NCBI GenBank assembly: GCA_021545665.1
Contig: JAJRTX010000131.1
Location: forward strand, 1-8,005
Reading direction: 5' to 3'
DNA from: Zetaproteobacteria bacterium
GTDB taxonomy: Bacteria; Pseudomonadota; Zetaproteobacteria; Mariprofundales; Mariprofundaceae
Length of the DNA stretch: 8,005 nt
Part shown: positions 1-5,813 of the stretch, one piece after another
How the letters are laid out: each line of letters starts with the position of its first letter
Numbering within the stretch: the stretch's first letter is position 1
Notes under the pieces: generated by a model
What the model was told of the DNA's origin: nothing
The model's input: the letters and a program-made list of their open reading frames with translations, nothing else
The model's database searches: none
Translations under genes and position numbers: made by a program

Positions 1-204
1 AACACTCTGACAACCCCTGGCTGTTGACAGATCACCAACAATGGCATGCGCGTCATCAAGCTGTTTAAGTAGTGCATTCAAGGCATCTGCATTGGCATCC
101 ACCAGCGCCAGTTTGGCCCCGCGCTGATACAGTTCTCTGGCGATGATTCGCCCCATGCCTCCGGCAGCGCCGGTCAGTATCAGGCGTTTATTTTCAACTT
201 TCAT
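1..204 (-). CDS. SDR-family oxidoreductase, N-terminal part (runs off the window)
   Basis: The first 68 residues of a short-chain dehydrogenase/reductase are visible; the rest lies left of position 1. The glycine-rich cofactor motif TGxxxGxG is complete (T11, G12, G16, G18), and an Asp at residue 36, at the end of the second beta strand, favours NAD(H) over NADP(H). A 'GDLS' segment at 57-60 matches the adenine-ring contact region of the family. The catalytic Ser-Tyr-Lys residues fall outside the window, so activity cannot be judged. The ATG (204-202) is preceded by a good GGGAG ribosome binding site and overlaps the end of the di-iron oxidase gene by 11 bases, so the two are very probably translationally coupled. 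As the last visible gene of the operon it would oxidise or reduce a carbonyl/alcohol intermediate; the substrate is unknown. Confidence 0.88.
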   Translation of the reverse strand, partial: MKVENKRLILTGAAGGMGRIIARELYQRGAKLALVDANADALNALLKQLDDAHAIVGDLSTARGCQSV

Positions 205-868
205 TCACATCTCCCAAAGTTATCAGCGGCAGGCTGCGGAAAATATCACCGTAGAGTTTATAAAACATCTTCGCACCGTGAATCACGGCCTGTTTGTCAT
301 CTTCATGTTCTAACTGATTCATCAGTTTTTTATAGAAATCGACATGGCCGACATCGAGCGAGCCATGTGAGTTCAGATATGAAAAGGCCGATTTCGGCAA
401 ACCCAGAGTTTTTTCGACGTTGGCCGCTGTATGGGTTGCCAGAGCGACGCTGGTACCTTCAAGCACCAAAACCATGCCGAAAAAACCAACCGGATTATTT
501 CGATAAACCGTATCGTAGGCATAAGCCACCATGAACTCGGTAGCCGGCAATGGAGTGCCGGCACAAACGGCTTGCTTATCACCGCCACAGGCCTCGATAT
601 CATTGAGAATCCACTTCTGATGACCTAACTCTTCTTCGATATATTCAGCTACCGCTTCGCGCAGCCATTCATGCGATTCAGGCAAGCGGCCTCCGGTTGC
701 CATCAATAGCGGCGTGGTGTGTTTTACATGGTGATAAGCCTGCGTCAGGAAAGCAGTATAACTGTGCAGACTTAACTGACCTGCCGCCCCCATCTGAATA
801 AATGGAATCGCAAGCAGTTCATTGCGTTCGGCCTCGGTGGCCGCAAGCAGTTCATCATAAAAACTCAT
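194..868 (-). CDS. heme-oxygenase-like di-iron oxidase (HDO / TenA-PqqC-CADD superfamily)
   Basis: A 224-residue, all-helical protein of the TenA/PqqC/CADD fold, often annotated as 'iron-containing redox enzyme'. The metal ligands expected for an HDO can be read off: an ExxH pair at E80/H83, E137 in a 'VLEGTS' helix, and H168, D172, H175 in the HxxxDxxH helix. The spacing of H83, E137 and the HxxxDxxH triad is nearly that of CADD, and E80/H83 resembles the ExxH arrangement of UndA. This favours O2-dependent iron chemistry over TenA thiaminase or PqqC activity, despite the thi genes a few kilobases away. Known relatives cleave fatty acids or amino acids, or oxidise amines; which applies here is open. 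The ATG abuts the TGA of the acyl ligase with no spacing, behind a GGAG site, and the stop overlaps the SDR start. Confidence 0.85.
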   Translation of the reverse strand: MSFYDELLAATEAERNELLAIPFIQMGAAGQLSLHSYTAFLTQAYHHVKHTTPLLMATGGRLPESHEWLREAVAEYIEEELGHQKWILNDIEACGGDKQAVCAGTPLPATEFMVAYAYDTVYRNNPVGFFGMVLVLEGTSVALATHTAANVEKTLGLPKSAFSYLNSHGSLDVGHVDFYKKLMNQLEHEDDKQAVIHGAKMFYKLYGDIFRSLPLITLGDVNES

Positions 869-2362
869 TCAGCACTCCTGATACAGGGCATGTATGCGAT
901 CTTCATAAGCAGTAAAAATATGTTGACGCCTTGGTCGAGCCGTACCTGTCCACAGACCGTTGCCAACACTAAATGGCTCATCAGCAATCAGCCAGCGTGA
1001 AACGCGGGCATAGTCGGGCAAGCGTTCATTAGCGCTATCTACTGCCTGTTGCACCTGTTCACAGCTGACATGATCACGAGCTGTAATGACCGCAACATTA
1101 AATGCTCTGGCCTCTCCGAACACGCAACACTGGGCAATAGCAAGCTCGATGGATAATTCGCGCTCCACCCATTCCGGTGACACGTTACGTCCAAATGCAG
1201 TGATAAATATATGTTTTTTGCGACCAGTTAAAAACAGAAATCCCTCATCATCCATAAAACCGATATCGCCCGTTGGCCAGTACTCGCCAACAAATGGCTG
1301 ATCTCCCAGATAGCCGGAAAACAGGCCGCCTTTGACCAAAATCTCCCCGTCTTCAGTCAGTTTGATTTCACTATGCGGCAATAATCTGCCGACACTGCCC
1401 ATCTTATGAGCGGAGCTATGATTGACCGTCACCACGCTGGCTGCCTCCGACAATCCATAACCCTCATAAACAGGCAAGCCCAACTGCTCTGCACGCTGTA
1501 ACAACTGTCCGGAAACCGGCGCGCCGCCAACAGCAATAAAATGCAGTGTTTCGGGTTTTGGTGCGCCGGATTCAATTGCGGCCACCAGCGCATGCAGCAT
1601 TTGTGGAATCATAATGCAACTGGTGGCAGCGGATTGATTCAAAATACCAACAAATCGCGCCACATCCAAACCGCTGGCACCACTCAGCCCCACCTCAGAT
1701 AGCGAGGGTGATAGCACCGTAGCACCTCGAATCAGCGGCGCATAAATCCCGCCGATATTTTCCAGTAGAGTGGTATAGGGAAGCAGGGAAATATGACGAT
1801 CTTCATCTCTGGCCCCAGTCGCATCAGCCAGCGATATAGCCACTGTTTCCATCACCAGCTGCTGTAGACACACACCCTTCGGCTCTCCGGTTGAACCGGA
1901 GGTGAATGTTACCTTGGCACAATTATCCGGTAGCTCGGCTTTCGGCACCGTTATCCGAATCAGGCTTAATGACTGACCACTTACATTTACATCCAATGGC
2001 GGATTACAATCCAGATTAAGCTGCCCAAGCAATGATAAGAGCTGCCCGGGTTGTTCAGTTAAAATCGCATCCGTGCCTGCTGTCGTGATCAAATGTGCAA
2101 TCTGTGCAGGCGAAAAGAAATGGGGAACAGGAACCAGCGGAAGCTGCGCTTGCACACAGGCCAAATCTGTCACGCACCACAGCGGCCCATTATCAGCCAG
2201 CAGGGCGACAGTAGTAATATCTTGATTGTTGAGAAAATCCGATGTGCATGAAACAGCCCTGTCCAGCTCACCCCAGGTCAGTGAAATATCACTGCCTTCA
2301 ATGGCAACAGCCTGAGCTTTTTGGACAGCGTATTTTTTTACCGCAGCCAGCAGGCTGCTCAT
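869..2362 (-). CDS. AMP-binding acyl ligase (ANL superfamily), long-chain acyl-CoA synthetase-like
   Basis: A 497-residue adenylate-forming enzyme expected to activate a carboxylic acid, probably a fatty acid, with ATP. Core motifs in order: phosphate loop TFTSGSTGEPKGV (152-164), the YGLSE motif (302-306), the TGD motif with D366, and the hinge region around R381 followed by 'AFGRNVSPEWVE' (389-400). The small C-terminal domain ends in 'NGLWTGTARPRR' (468-479), which aligns with the NGLLTPTLKLKR motif of long-chain acyl-CoA synthetases. This puts Arg476 where the adenylation Lys is expected. The protein is shorter than typical long-chain synthetases (about 550-600 residues). It lies between the acyltransferase-like gene and the di-iron oxidase with zero spacing on both sides (TAA|ATG upstream, TGA|ATG downstream). 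The acyl acceptor (CoA, carrier protein or none) cannot be told. Confidence 0.88.
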   Translation of the reverse strand: MSSLLAAVKKYAVQKAQAVAIEGSDISLTWGELDRAVSCTSDFLNNQDITTVALLADNGPLWCVTDLACVQAQLPLVPVPHFFSPAQIAHLITTAGTDAILTEQPGQLLSLLGQLNLDCNPPLDVNVSGQSLSLIRITVPKAELPDNCAKVTFTSGSTGEPKGVCLQQLVMETVAISLADATGARDEDRHISLLPYTTLLENIGGIYAPLIRGATVLSPSLSEVGLSGASGLDVARFVGILNQSAATSCIMIPQMLHALVAAIESGAPKPETLHFIAVGGAPVSGQLLQRAEQLGLPVYEGYGLSEAASVVTVNHSSAHKMGSVGRLLPHSEIKLTEDGEILVKGGLFSGYLGDQPFVGEYWPTGDIGFMDDEGFLFLTGRKKHIFITAFGRNVSPEWVERELSIELAIAQCCVFGEARAFNVAVITARDHVSCEQVQQAVDSANERLPDYARVSRWLIADEPFSVGNGLWTGTARPRRQHIFTAYEDRIHALYQEC

Positions 2363-2995
2363 TTACCTGCGATCCCGGTTATCGGAAAATTTCTCACCTT
2401 CTTTCACAGCACTGGCCCAGGTGTCACGAAGGCTGATCCACAAGTCCTGAAGATTATCATGCGCTGTCCTGATATCCCCAAAACAAACAACCGGATGATC
2501 CGAATAATAACTGCCCCACATCCGGCGTTCGGCTTCCGAGAGCCGACTGTCATCCGCTACAACCAGTTCTATAGGCTCCAGGCCCAGGCGACGAAAGGCA
2601 TTACGCAGACGGGCAACCCCGGTAAATACCACCCAGCGATAACCGGCTGCATGCAAAAAAGCGGTCGCCGCTATAATGGCCAGCCTTGCATCTCCGGCTT
2701 CAGCTTCAGCCAGATTACCCACCTCAACAATACTGGCCCTCTCCACATGACTGCCAATATGACGCGATATAGCCGCCTCAATCGGCTCATCAAGATATGT
2801 TTCCAGAAACAGCTTTTGGAACTCCGCATCACAGTAGCCGATAATGGCTTTATAATTCTTCTGATGATCTCTGACGCGAATAAAATGCGGCATAAAGGTT
2901 TCAGGTTCGGCTGCATAGACGCGTCGGAAGGTCTGCTTTACATATTCAACAACCTGCACCCGTTCGGCATGGTCTATATGTAATACATCAATCAC
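2363..2995 (-). CDS. thermostable hemolysin family protein (GNAT/autoinducer-synthase-like)
   Basis: A 210-residue protein with the hallmarks of the family named after the Vibrio delta-thermostable hemolysin: 'FLETYLDEPIE' (63-73), 'IVEVGNLA' (89-96), 'WVVFTGVARLRNAFRRLGL' (121-139) and 'WGSYYSDHP' (160-168). There is no signal peptide or membrane segment, so a secreted toxin is unlikely. The EVGNLA strand and following G-A-R turn resemble the acyl-donor site of GNAT and LuxI/FeeM-like N-acyl synthases, which suggests an acyltransferase; this is inference from fold-level resemblance. The start is GTG (2995-2993), chosen because a GGAG lies 10 bases upstream and no in-frame ATG is nearby. It is the first gene of the four-gene operon, and its TAA directly abuts the ligase ATG. 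No experimental function is known to me for this gene context. Confidence 0.85.
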   Translation of the reverse strand: MIDVLHIDHAERVQVVEYVKQTFRRVYAAEPETFMPHFIRVRDHQKNYKAIIGYCDAEFQKLFLETYLDEPIEAAISRHIGSHVERASIVEVGNLAEAEAGDARLAIIAATAFLHAAGYRWVVFTGVARLRNAFRRLGLEPIELVVADDSRLSEAERRMWGSYYSDHPVVCFGDIRTAHDNLQDLWISLRDTWASAVKEGEKFSDNRDRR

Positions 2996-3010
2996 TGAAT
3001 ATATGCTCCA

Positions 3011-3033
3011 TTATTTGCCAAAGTACCAAATAA
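3011..3033. promoter_or_regulatory. Candidate operator: perfect inverted repeat upstream of the four-gene operon
   Basis: Seven-base arms TTATTTG and CAAATAA flank a 9-base spacer, 16 to 38 bases before the GTG start of the hemolysin-family gene. A weak promoter-like pair on the minus strand, TTGAAT (3054-3049) and TATTTG (3032-3027) with a 16-base spacer, would place the -10 inside the right arm. A repressor bound here would therefore block transcription. The promoter match is poor, so only the dyad itself is directly seen. Confidence 0.35.
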
Positions 3034-3078
3034 GCCGGGAAAATAATAATTCAATTCAACCCGTTGGGCGATAACATA

Positions 3079-3107
3079 ATGTTCAATTCTTAAAACAACC
3101 TGAACAT
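3079..3107. promoter_or_regulatory. Candidate regulator binding site: inverted repeat ATGTTCA-N15-TGAACAT
   Basis: Perfect 7-base arms (3079-3085 and 3101-3107) sit about 22 bases apart centre to centre, close to two helical turns, as expected for a dimer contacting one DNA face. The site lies upstream of the promoter-like pair for the four-gene operon, a position typical for an activator. It is AT-rich and lacks a T tract, so an sspA terminator is less likely. The remaining sequence between sspA and the operon (2996-3170) holds no gene that I can see. Confidence 0.35.
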
Positions 3108-3170
3108 GATTCCAGTCACAAAAAGCGTGTTGCTGTGAGACTTAGCAAAAACCTCCGGCAAACAGGTGGA

Positions 3171-3764
3171 TCAGTAGTCGCGTAGCATTTGCTCGAATTC
3201 AGAAAGTGAACGTTCAAATGCCGGACGCTCAAACAGACGATCCATATAGGCTTCCAGATAATTCCATTTGGCGGTATCCATACCCAGAGAAGATAAACGC
3301 CAAAGAATCGGAGCCATAGTCACATCAGCCAGCGTATATTGTTCGCCGATAAAATATTCCTGCCGGGCCAGATATGCATTCAATGAATCCAGATAGACGG
3401 CAAGCTTTTTCAGCGCATCTCTCTTCTTGCGCGGGTTCTGGGTCTCGATATAAATCGGGAACAGCTCTCTCTCCAGTTGCAGTACAGCCAGGCGCATCTG
3501 CGCCCGCTCGGCAGGCGAACCGGGTTTCAGTGGCGGGTGCGGATAACGTTCATCCAGATACTCATTCACCACGGAAGACTCAAAAAACACAATATCACGA
3601 TCAATAACTGTTGGCAGTTTTCCATAAGGATTCAATTTCAGAAAATCAGCAGGAAGGTTATCCATCTCAAGCTCGATAGTCGTCACCGGCAACTCTTTTT
3701 CAGCCAGTACAATGCGGGTGCGATGAGAATTCGGACAATGCGGATCGGAATACAGTGTAATCAT
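3171..3764 (-). CDS. sspA: Stringent starvation protein A (GST-fold RNA polymerase-associated protein)
   Basis: A 197-residue protein with an N-terminal thioredoxin-like GST domain (about 1-77) and a helical GST C-terminal domain (about 82-190). SspA rather than an enzymatic GST is indicated by 'RIVLAEK' (17-23), 'LNPYGKLPTVIDRD' (44-57), 'EYLDERYPHPPL' (68-79), 'LADVTMAPILWRL' (145-157) and the 'RLFERPAFERSL' tail (176-187). The Pro75-His76-Pro77 motif corresponds to the P84-H85-P86 surface pocket of E. coli SspA, needed for contact with RNA polymerase and sigma70. It is slightly shorter than E. coli SspA (212 residues). A strong GGAGG site lies 5 bases before the ATG. No sspB follows, unlike in many gamma- and betaproteobacteria. 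The nearest genes on both sides are over 170 bases away, so it is probably monocistronic. Confidence 0.9.
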   Translation of the reverse strand: MITLYSDPHCPNSHRTRIVLAEKELPVTTIELEMDNLPADFLKLNPYGKLPTVIDRDIVFFESSVVNEYLDERYPHPPLKPGSPAERAQMRLAVLQLERELFPIYIETQNPRKKRDALKKLAVYLDSLNAYLARQEYFIGEQYTLADVTMAPILWRLSSLGMDTAKWNYLEAYMDRLFERPAFERSLSEFEQMLRDY

Positions 3765-3924
3765 CTAAACCTCCAAAAATAGACAGGCAGCCTGCCAAAA
3801 CGGTGGCGCAGTGTAGCGTCACTAGAAAAAAAATAAAGCTTTTTCTATTTTCTCCTGTAATTTCAATAAGTTATAAAAGAATATAGAATAACTTTTTTCG
3901 CCGTAGATTGCCGAACGGCATTTG
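3765..3924 (-). promoter_or_regulatory. AT-rich sspA leader/promoter region with inverted repeats
   Basis: This stretch separates the hairpin after thiD from sspA and should hold the sspA promoter. It contains a perfect AT-rich repeat AAGTTAT-N13-ATAACTT (3868-3874 and 3888-3894), whose interior carries -10-like TATATT on the minus strand; no convincing -35 was found. Nearer the gene are an imperfect GTGRCGC repeat (3803-3809 with 3816-3822) and the short palindrome CAGGCAGCCTG (3784-3794), just before the ribosome binding site. Either could form an mRNA leader hairpin. I cannot fix the start of transcription. Confidence 0.4.
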
Positions 3925-3960
3925 CCTGGCCCGCATTATTCATAAATAATGCGGGCCAGG
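3925..3960. terminator. Perfect 16-bp hairpin after thiD
   Basis: The arms at 3925-3940 and 3945-3960 are perfectly complementary over 16 bases around a 4-base loop (CATA). The outer half is G+C-rich (CCTGGCCCGC), the inner half AT-rich. It begins 66 bases past the thiD stop and before the sspA leader, the place expected for a terminator of the thi unit. Neither side has a proper T tract (TTAATT on the plus side, CAAATG on the minus side). It may therefore instead be an mRNA 3' end-protecting stem or a Rho-dependent site. Confidence 0.55.
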
Positions 3961-4025
3961 TTAATTACCTGATATGTATGCTCTGTTATTCTTCAGTGTA
4001 ACTCTGCGATGCAATGCTTTTGAGT

Positions 4026-4778
4026 CTACTGTTGCAGATACGTTATGGCTGTTTCAACAGCTTGAGCCAGTAGCATGTCATGCGCCAGGTTTGCACTGAT
4101 GGCAGCAGCCAGACGACAACCTGTACCATGCCCCTGATCCAGCGACCACTGCTGACGGACATGGGTAAACTCACATGTAATGCCATTCTGATCGCATAGC
4201 ACATCAAGTAGAACATCCGCATCCGCATGTCCACCCTTGAGCAGAACAGCGCAACCAAACTGCTCAACCAGTGATTTTGCAGTCTGAACGGGGTTGGAGA
4301 CCGGTTCCCCAAGCAGCACTGCGGCTTCATCCAGATTCGGCGTGAGCAACGTCGCCATTGGTAACAAGGATTGGATAACAGTATGCACCGCGCCCTCATG
4401 CAGCAGACGTTTGCCGCTGCTCGACACCATCACCGGATCAATCACCAGCTGGCCATGGTGCAACTGCTGCAACAGAACCGAAACCAGCGCCACATGTTCG
4501 GCATCCAGCAGCATGCCGGTTTTGACCACGGCAACATCGTAATATGCAAATATAGCATGCAGCTCGGCATCCAGTTGCGCCAGTGAAACAGCTTCGATTC
4601 GATTGATAGCATCCGGATTCTGCGCGGTTAAGGCTGTGGTTGCCGAACAACCCTGGACATTCAGGGATTCAAACACGCGCAGATCAGCCTGAATACCCGC
4701 CCCGCCGCAAGAATCGGAACCGCCGATGGTCAGACAAACTGGGCGTCTGGTGCCCTGTCCCGAAGAAAGGCATGCCAT
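4026..4778 (-). CDS. thiD: Hydroxymethylpyrimidine (phosphomethylpyrimidine) kinase
   Basis: A ribokinase-fold kinase that phosphorylates HMP and HMP-P to HMP-PP, the pyrimidine substrate of ThiE in thiamine synthesis. With the ATG at 4778 it has 250 residues, close to the usual 260-270. Visible motifs: 'LTIGGSDSCGGAGIQAD' (16-32), a central 'VVKTGML', 'VIDPVMVSSSGKRLL', 'LTPNLDEAAVLLG', 'VLLKGGHA' and the anion-hole motif HGTGC ending at C221. The frame stays open upstream to an ATG at 4901, but those extra residues match nothing in ThiD and come from the inverted-repeat segment, so I prefer 4778, behind a GGGGTGG site. Even so, residues 1 to about 10 are encoded by the repeat arm; family sequence begins only at 'RRPVCLTI'. 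A GTG at 4787 is an alternative start. It lies 238 bases after thiE and ends before a strong hairpin. Confidence 0.9.
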   Translation of the reverse strand: MACLSSGQGTRRPVCLTIGGSDSCGGAGIQADLRVFESLNVQGCSATTALTAQNPDAINRIEAVSLAQLDAELHAIFAYYDVAVVKTGMLLDAEHVALVSVLLQQLHHGQLVIDPVMVSSSGKRLLHEGAVHTVIQSLLPMATLLTPNLDEAAVLLGEPVSNPVQTAKSLVEQFGCAVLLKGGHADADVLLDVLCDQNGITCEFTHVRQQWSLDQGHGTGCRLAAAISANLAHDMLLAQAVETAITYLQQ

Positions 4779-5013
4779 CAGAGCCACCCCAGGGAACCAA
4801 GGCAAGGCGCATCCCGAAACCCATGGTGCGCCCTTGGCAAGGGAGGCAACGCCGCATTGGTTCTCTGAGGTGGCTCCCTTCGGGCGAGTCCTGGTGGGCA
4901 TGCGGCTGCGTTACACTCGTGTGAATTGGCTATGGCCAGTCCTGCACCCATACGCCTTCCCGCGTATTCCACCAGAACTTGCTGATAGTGTGCCTTTCTT
5001 CGAGACAGGACAC
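4750..5013. repeat. Nested inverted-repeat element between thiE and thiD (MITE-like or structured RNA)
   Basis: The 23-base ends (4750-4772 and 4991-5013) are inverted copies with 21 of 23 identities. The core is TGCCTTTCTTCG-R-GACAGG-R-CAC read inward from the right end. After two unpaired positions the pairing continues for 7 more bases (4775-4781 with 4982-4988). Inside are a 20-base stem (4781-4800 with 4857-4876), an 11-base stem (4887-4897 with 4969-4979) and a TACGC-N6-GCGTA hairpin (4951-4966). Together these would form a three-way junction. The segment is about 60% G+C, above its surroundings. The left end lies within the first codons of thiD and the right end is 3 bases from the thiE stop. 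No target-site duplication or transposase is visible. It could be a non-autonomous mobile element or a cis-acting RNA. Confidence 0.7.
4781..4876 (-). promoter_or_regulatory. Stem masking the thiD ribosome binding site
   Basis: In the minus-strand transcript, bases 4876-4857 pair with 4800-4781 (18 Watson-Crick, one G-U, one mismatch). The 3' arm contains the GGGGTGG that serves the thiD start at 4778, two bases beyond the stem. Translation of thiD would need this stem opened, for example by ribosomes, a protein or an alternative fold. The loop carries a further imperfect hairpin (CCAAGG-CAAGG-CGCA against TGCGCCCTTGG). No TPP-riboswitch consensus was found in it. Confidence 0.5.
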
Positions 5014-5016
5014 TTG

Positions 5017-5655
5017 TCATGCCAGGCGCCAGGTTTCAACCATTTTCTTGGCCTGGACCTCAATATCCGGCGCTGCAAATAAACCTGAAATCAGCGCTGC
5101 ACAATCAGCACCGGCAGCTTTAACAGCAGCGATATTGGTCGCAGAAATGCCGCCAATAGCGCAGATATTGGCATCGGGAAATATCTGTCTGGCCTTGGCC
5201 AGCCGATGCAGGCCGATTTCTGGCACTTCGGGTTTGGACTTCGTTTTCCAGATAGCACCGAAGGCAACATAATCCACGCCTTGATCAAGCACTGATTTGG
5301 CCAGTGCGGCATCAGCGCGGCAGGTAATGCCGACCATCATTTTATTGCCGATCTCATTGAGTTTTACAGCGTTTAACACCTCATCATCCAATCCCAGGTG
5401 CACGCCATCTGCACCACAGTCCAAAGCCAGTTGAACAGAATCGTTAACGATAAAGACCGCTTCATAATCCAGCGTCACCTGGCGCAATGCCTGTGCCCGC
5501 TGCAAGGCCCGTTTATACCCCTGCTTTTTATCACGGAACTGAAGTATGCGCACCCCGCCCTTCAGTGCGGCTTCAGCTTTAGCCAGCAAATCATCACGCT
5601 CCAGATCAGATGGAAGAATACCATAAATACCGGATAATTTAGTGCTATTCAACAC
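5017..5655 (-). CDS. thiE: Thiamine-phosphate synthase
   Basis: A 212-residue TIM-barrel enzyme joining HMP-PP and thiazole phosphate to give thiamine monophosphate in the cytosol. Family landmarks: 'ILQFRDKK' (37-44), which supplies the pyrophosphate-binding Q and R and the K, 'VNDSVQLAL' (70-78), 'GADGVHLGLDD' (81-91), 'FGAIWKTKSKP' (132-142, in place of the usual GPIFPTxTK) and the phosphate-binding 'AIGGI' (166-170). 'GITCRA' (109-114) stands where G-x-S-x-H is common, a mild deviation. The start is GTG at 5655 with GGGAG 9 bases upstream; a TTG codon follows directly. The stop is followed at once by the inverted-repeat element. In the same frame, immediately upstream, a TGA and one sense codon separate it from a 31-codon open frame. 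Confidence 0.93.
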   Translation of the reverse strand: MLNSTKLSGIYGILPSDLERDDLLAKAEAALKGGVRILQFRDKKQGYKRALQRAQALRQVTLDYEAVFIVNDSVQLALDCGADGVHLGLDDEVLNAVKLNEIGNKMMVGITCRADAALAKSVLDQGVDYVAFGAIWKTKSKPEVPEIGLHRLAKARQIFPDANICAIGGISATNIAAVKAAGADCAALISGLFAAPDIEVQAKKMVETWRLA

Positions 5656-5658
5656 AGT

Positions 5659-5754
5659 TCAAGACTCCCATGATTGAACCGCAAAGGGAGTAAAGTCGCT
5701 GACTGTTTCTGTGGACTCCTGCTGAAATTGCTGGATTGCAGCACTAATACGCAT
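5659..5754 (-). CDS. Possible 31-residue leader peptide before thiE
   Basis: A short open frame, starting MRISAAIQQFQ and ending FAVQSWES, has an AAGGA two bases before its ATG, a tight but possible ribosome site. Its TGA lies 3 bases before the thiE GTG and in the same reading frame. Translation would therefore deliver ribosomes to thiE (coupling), and read-through would give ThiE a 33-residue N-terminal extension. The peptide is Gln/Ser/Thr-rich, with no signal sequence or membrane segment, and I recognise no homologue. It could equally be non-coding; the rest of the 158-base gph-thiE gap shows only a -10-like TAGAAT with no good -35, and no THI-box. Confidence 0.35.
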   Translation of the reverse strand: MRISAAIQQFQQESTETVSDFTPFAVQSWES

Positions 5755-5813
5755 AGTCCTTCTTTACGATTGTTGCGTACTTTGCGGTGAAGTATTCTAA
5801 ATGGTTACGATAA

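Noticed and set aside
194..868. TenA thiaminase assignment because of the nearby thi genes
   Set aside because: The protein carries the di-iron ligand set including HxxxDxxH, and belongs by spacing to the other operon.
2321..2983. 220-codon open frame on the plus strand opposite the hemolysin-family gene
   Set aside because: It is the antisense shadow of a well-supported gene, has no recognisable motifs and no clear ribosome binding site.
3147..3167. Intrinsic terminator for sspA
   Set aside because: Only a 4-base stem (ACCT/AGGT) precedes the T run; too weak to call.
3865..3945. 26-codon minus-strand frame starting in the loop of the hairpin after thiD
   Set aside because: It has no ribosome binding site, starts inside the hairpin and ends in AT-rich promoter-like sequence.
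4750..5013. Integron attC site between thiE and thiD, prompted by the nearby integrase
   Set aside because: No GTTRRRY/RYYYAAC core pair at the ends; the repeat layout is unlike an attC hairpin.
4778..5020. 80-codon minus-strand frame running through the inverted-repeat element (MTSVLSRRKAHYQQ start)
   Set aside because: It is open mainly because the segment is G+C-rich, overlaps the repeat completely and has no domain I recognise; treated as part of the element.
5656..5813. TPP riboswitch upstream of thiE
   Set aside because: The conserved THI-box elements (CTGAGA and the ACC...GGGA block) are absent on the transcribed strand.
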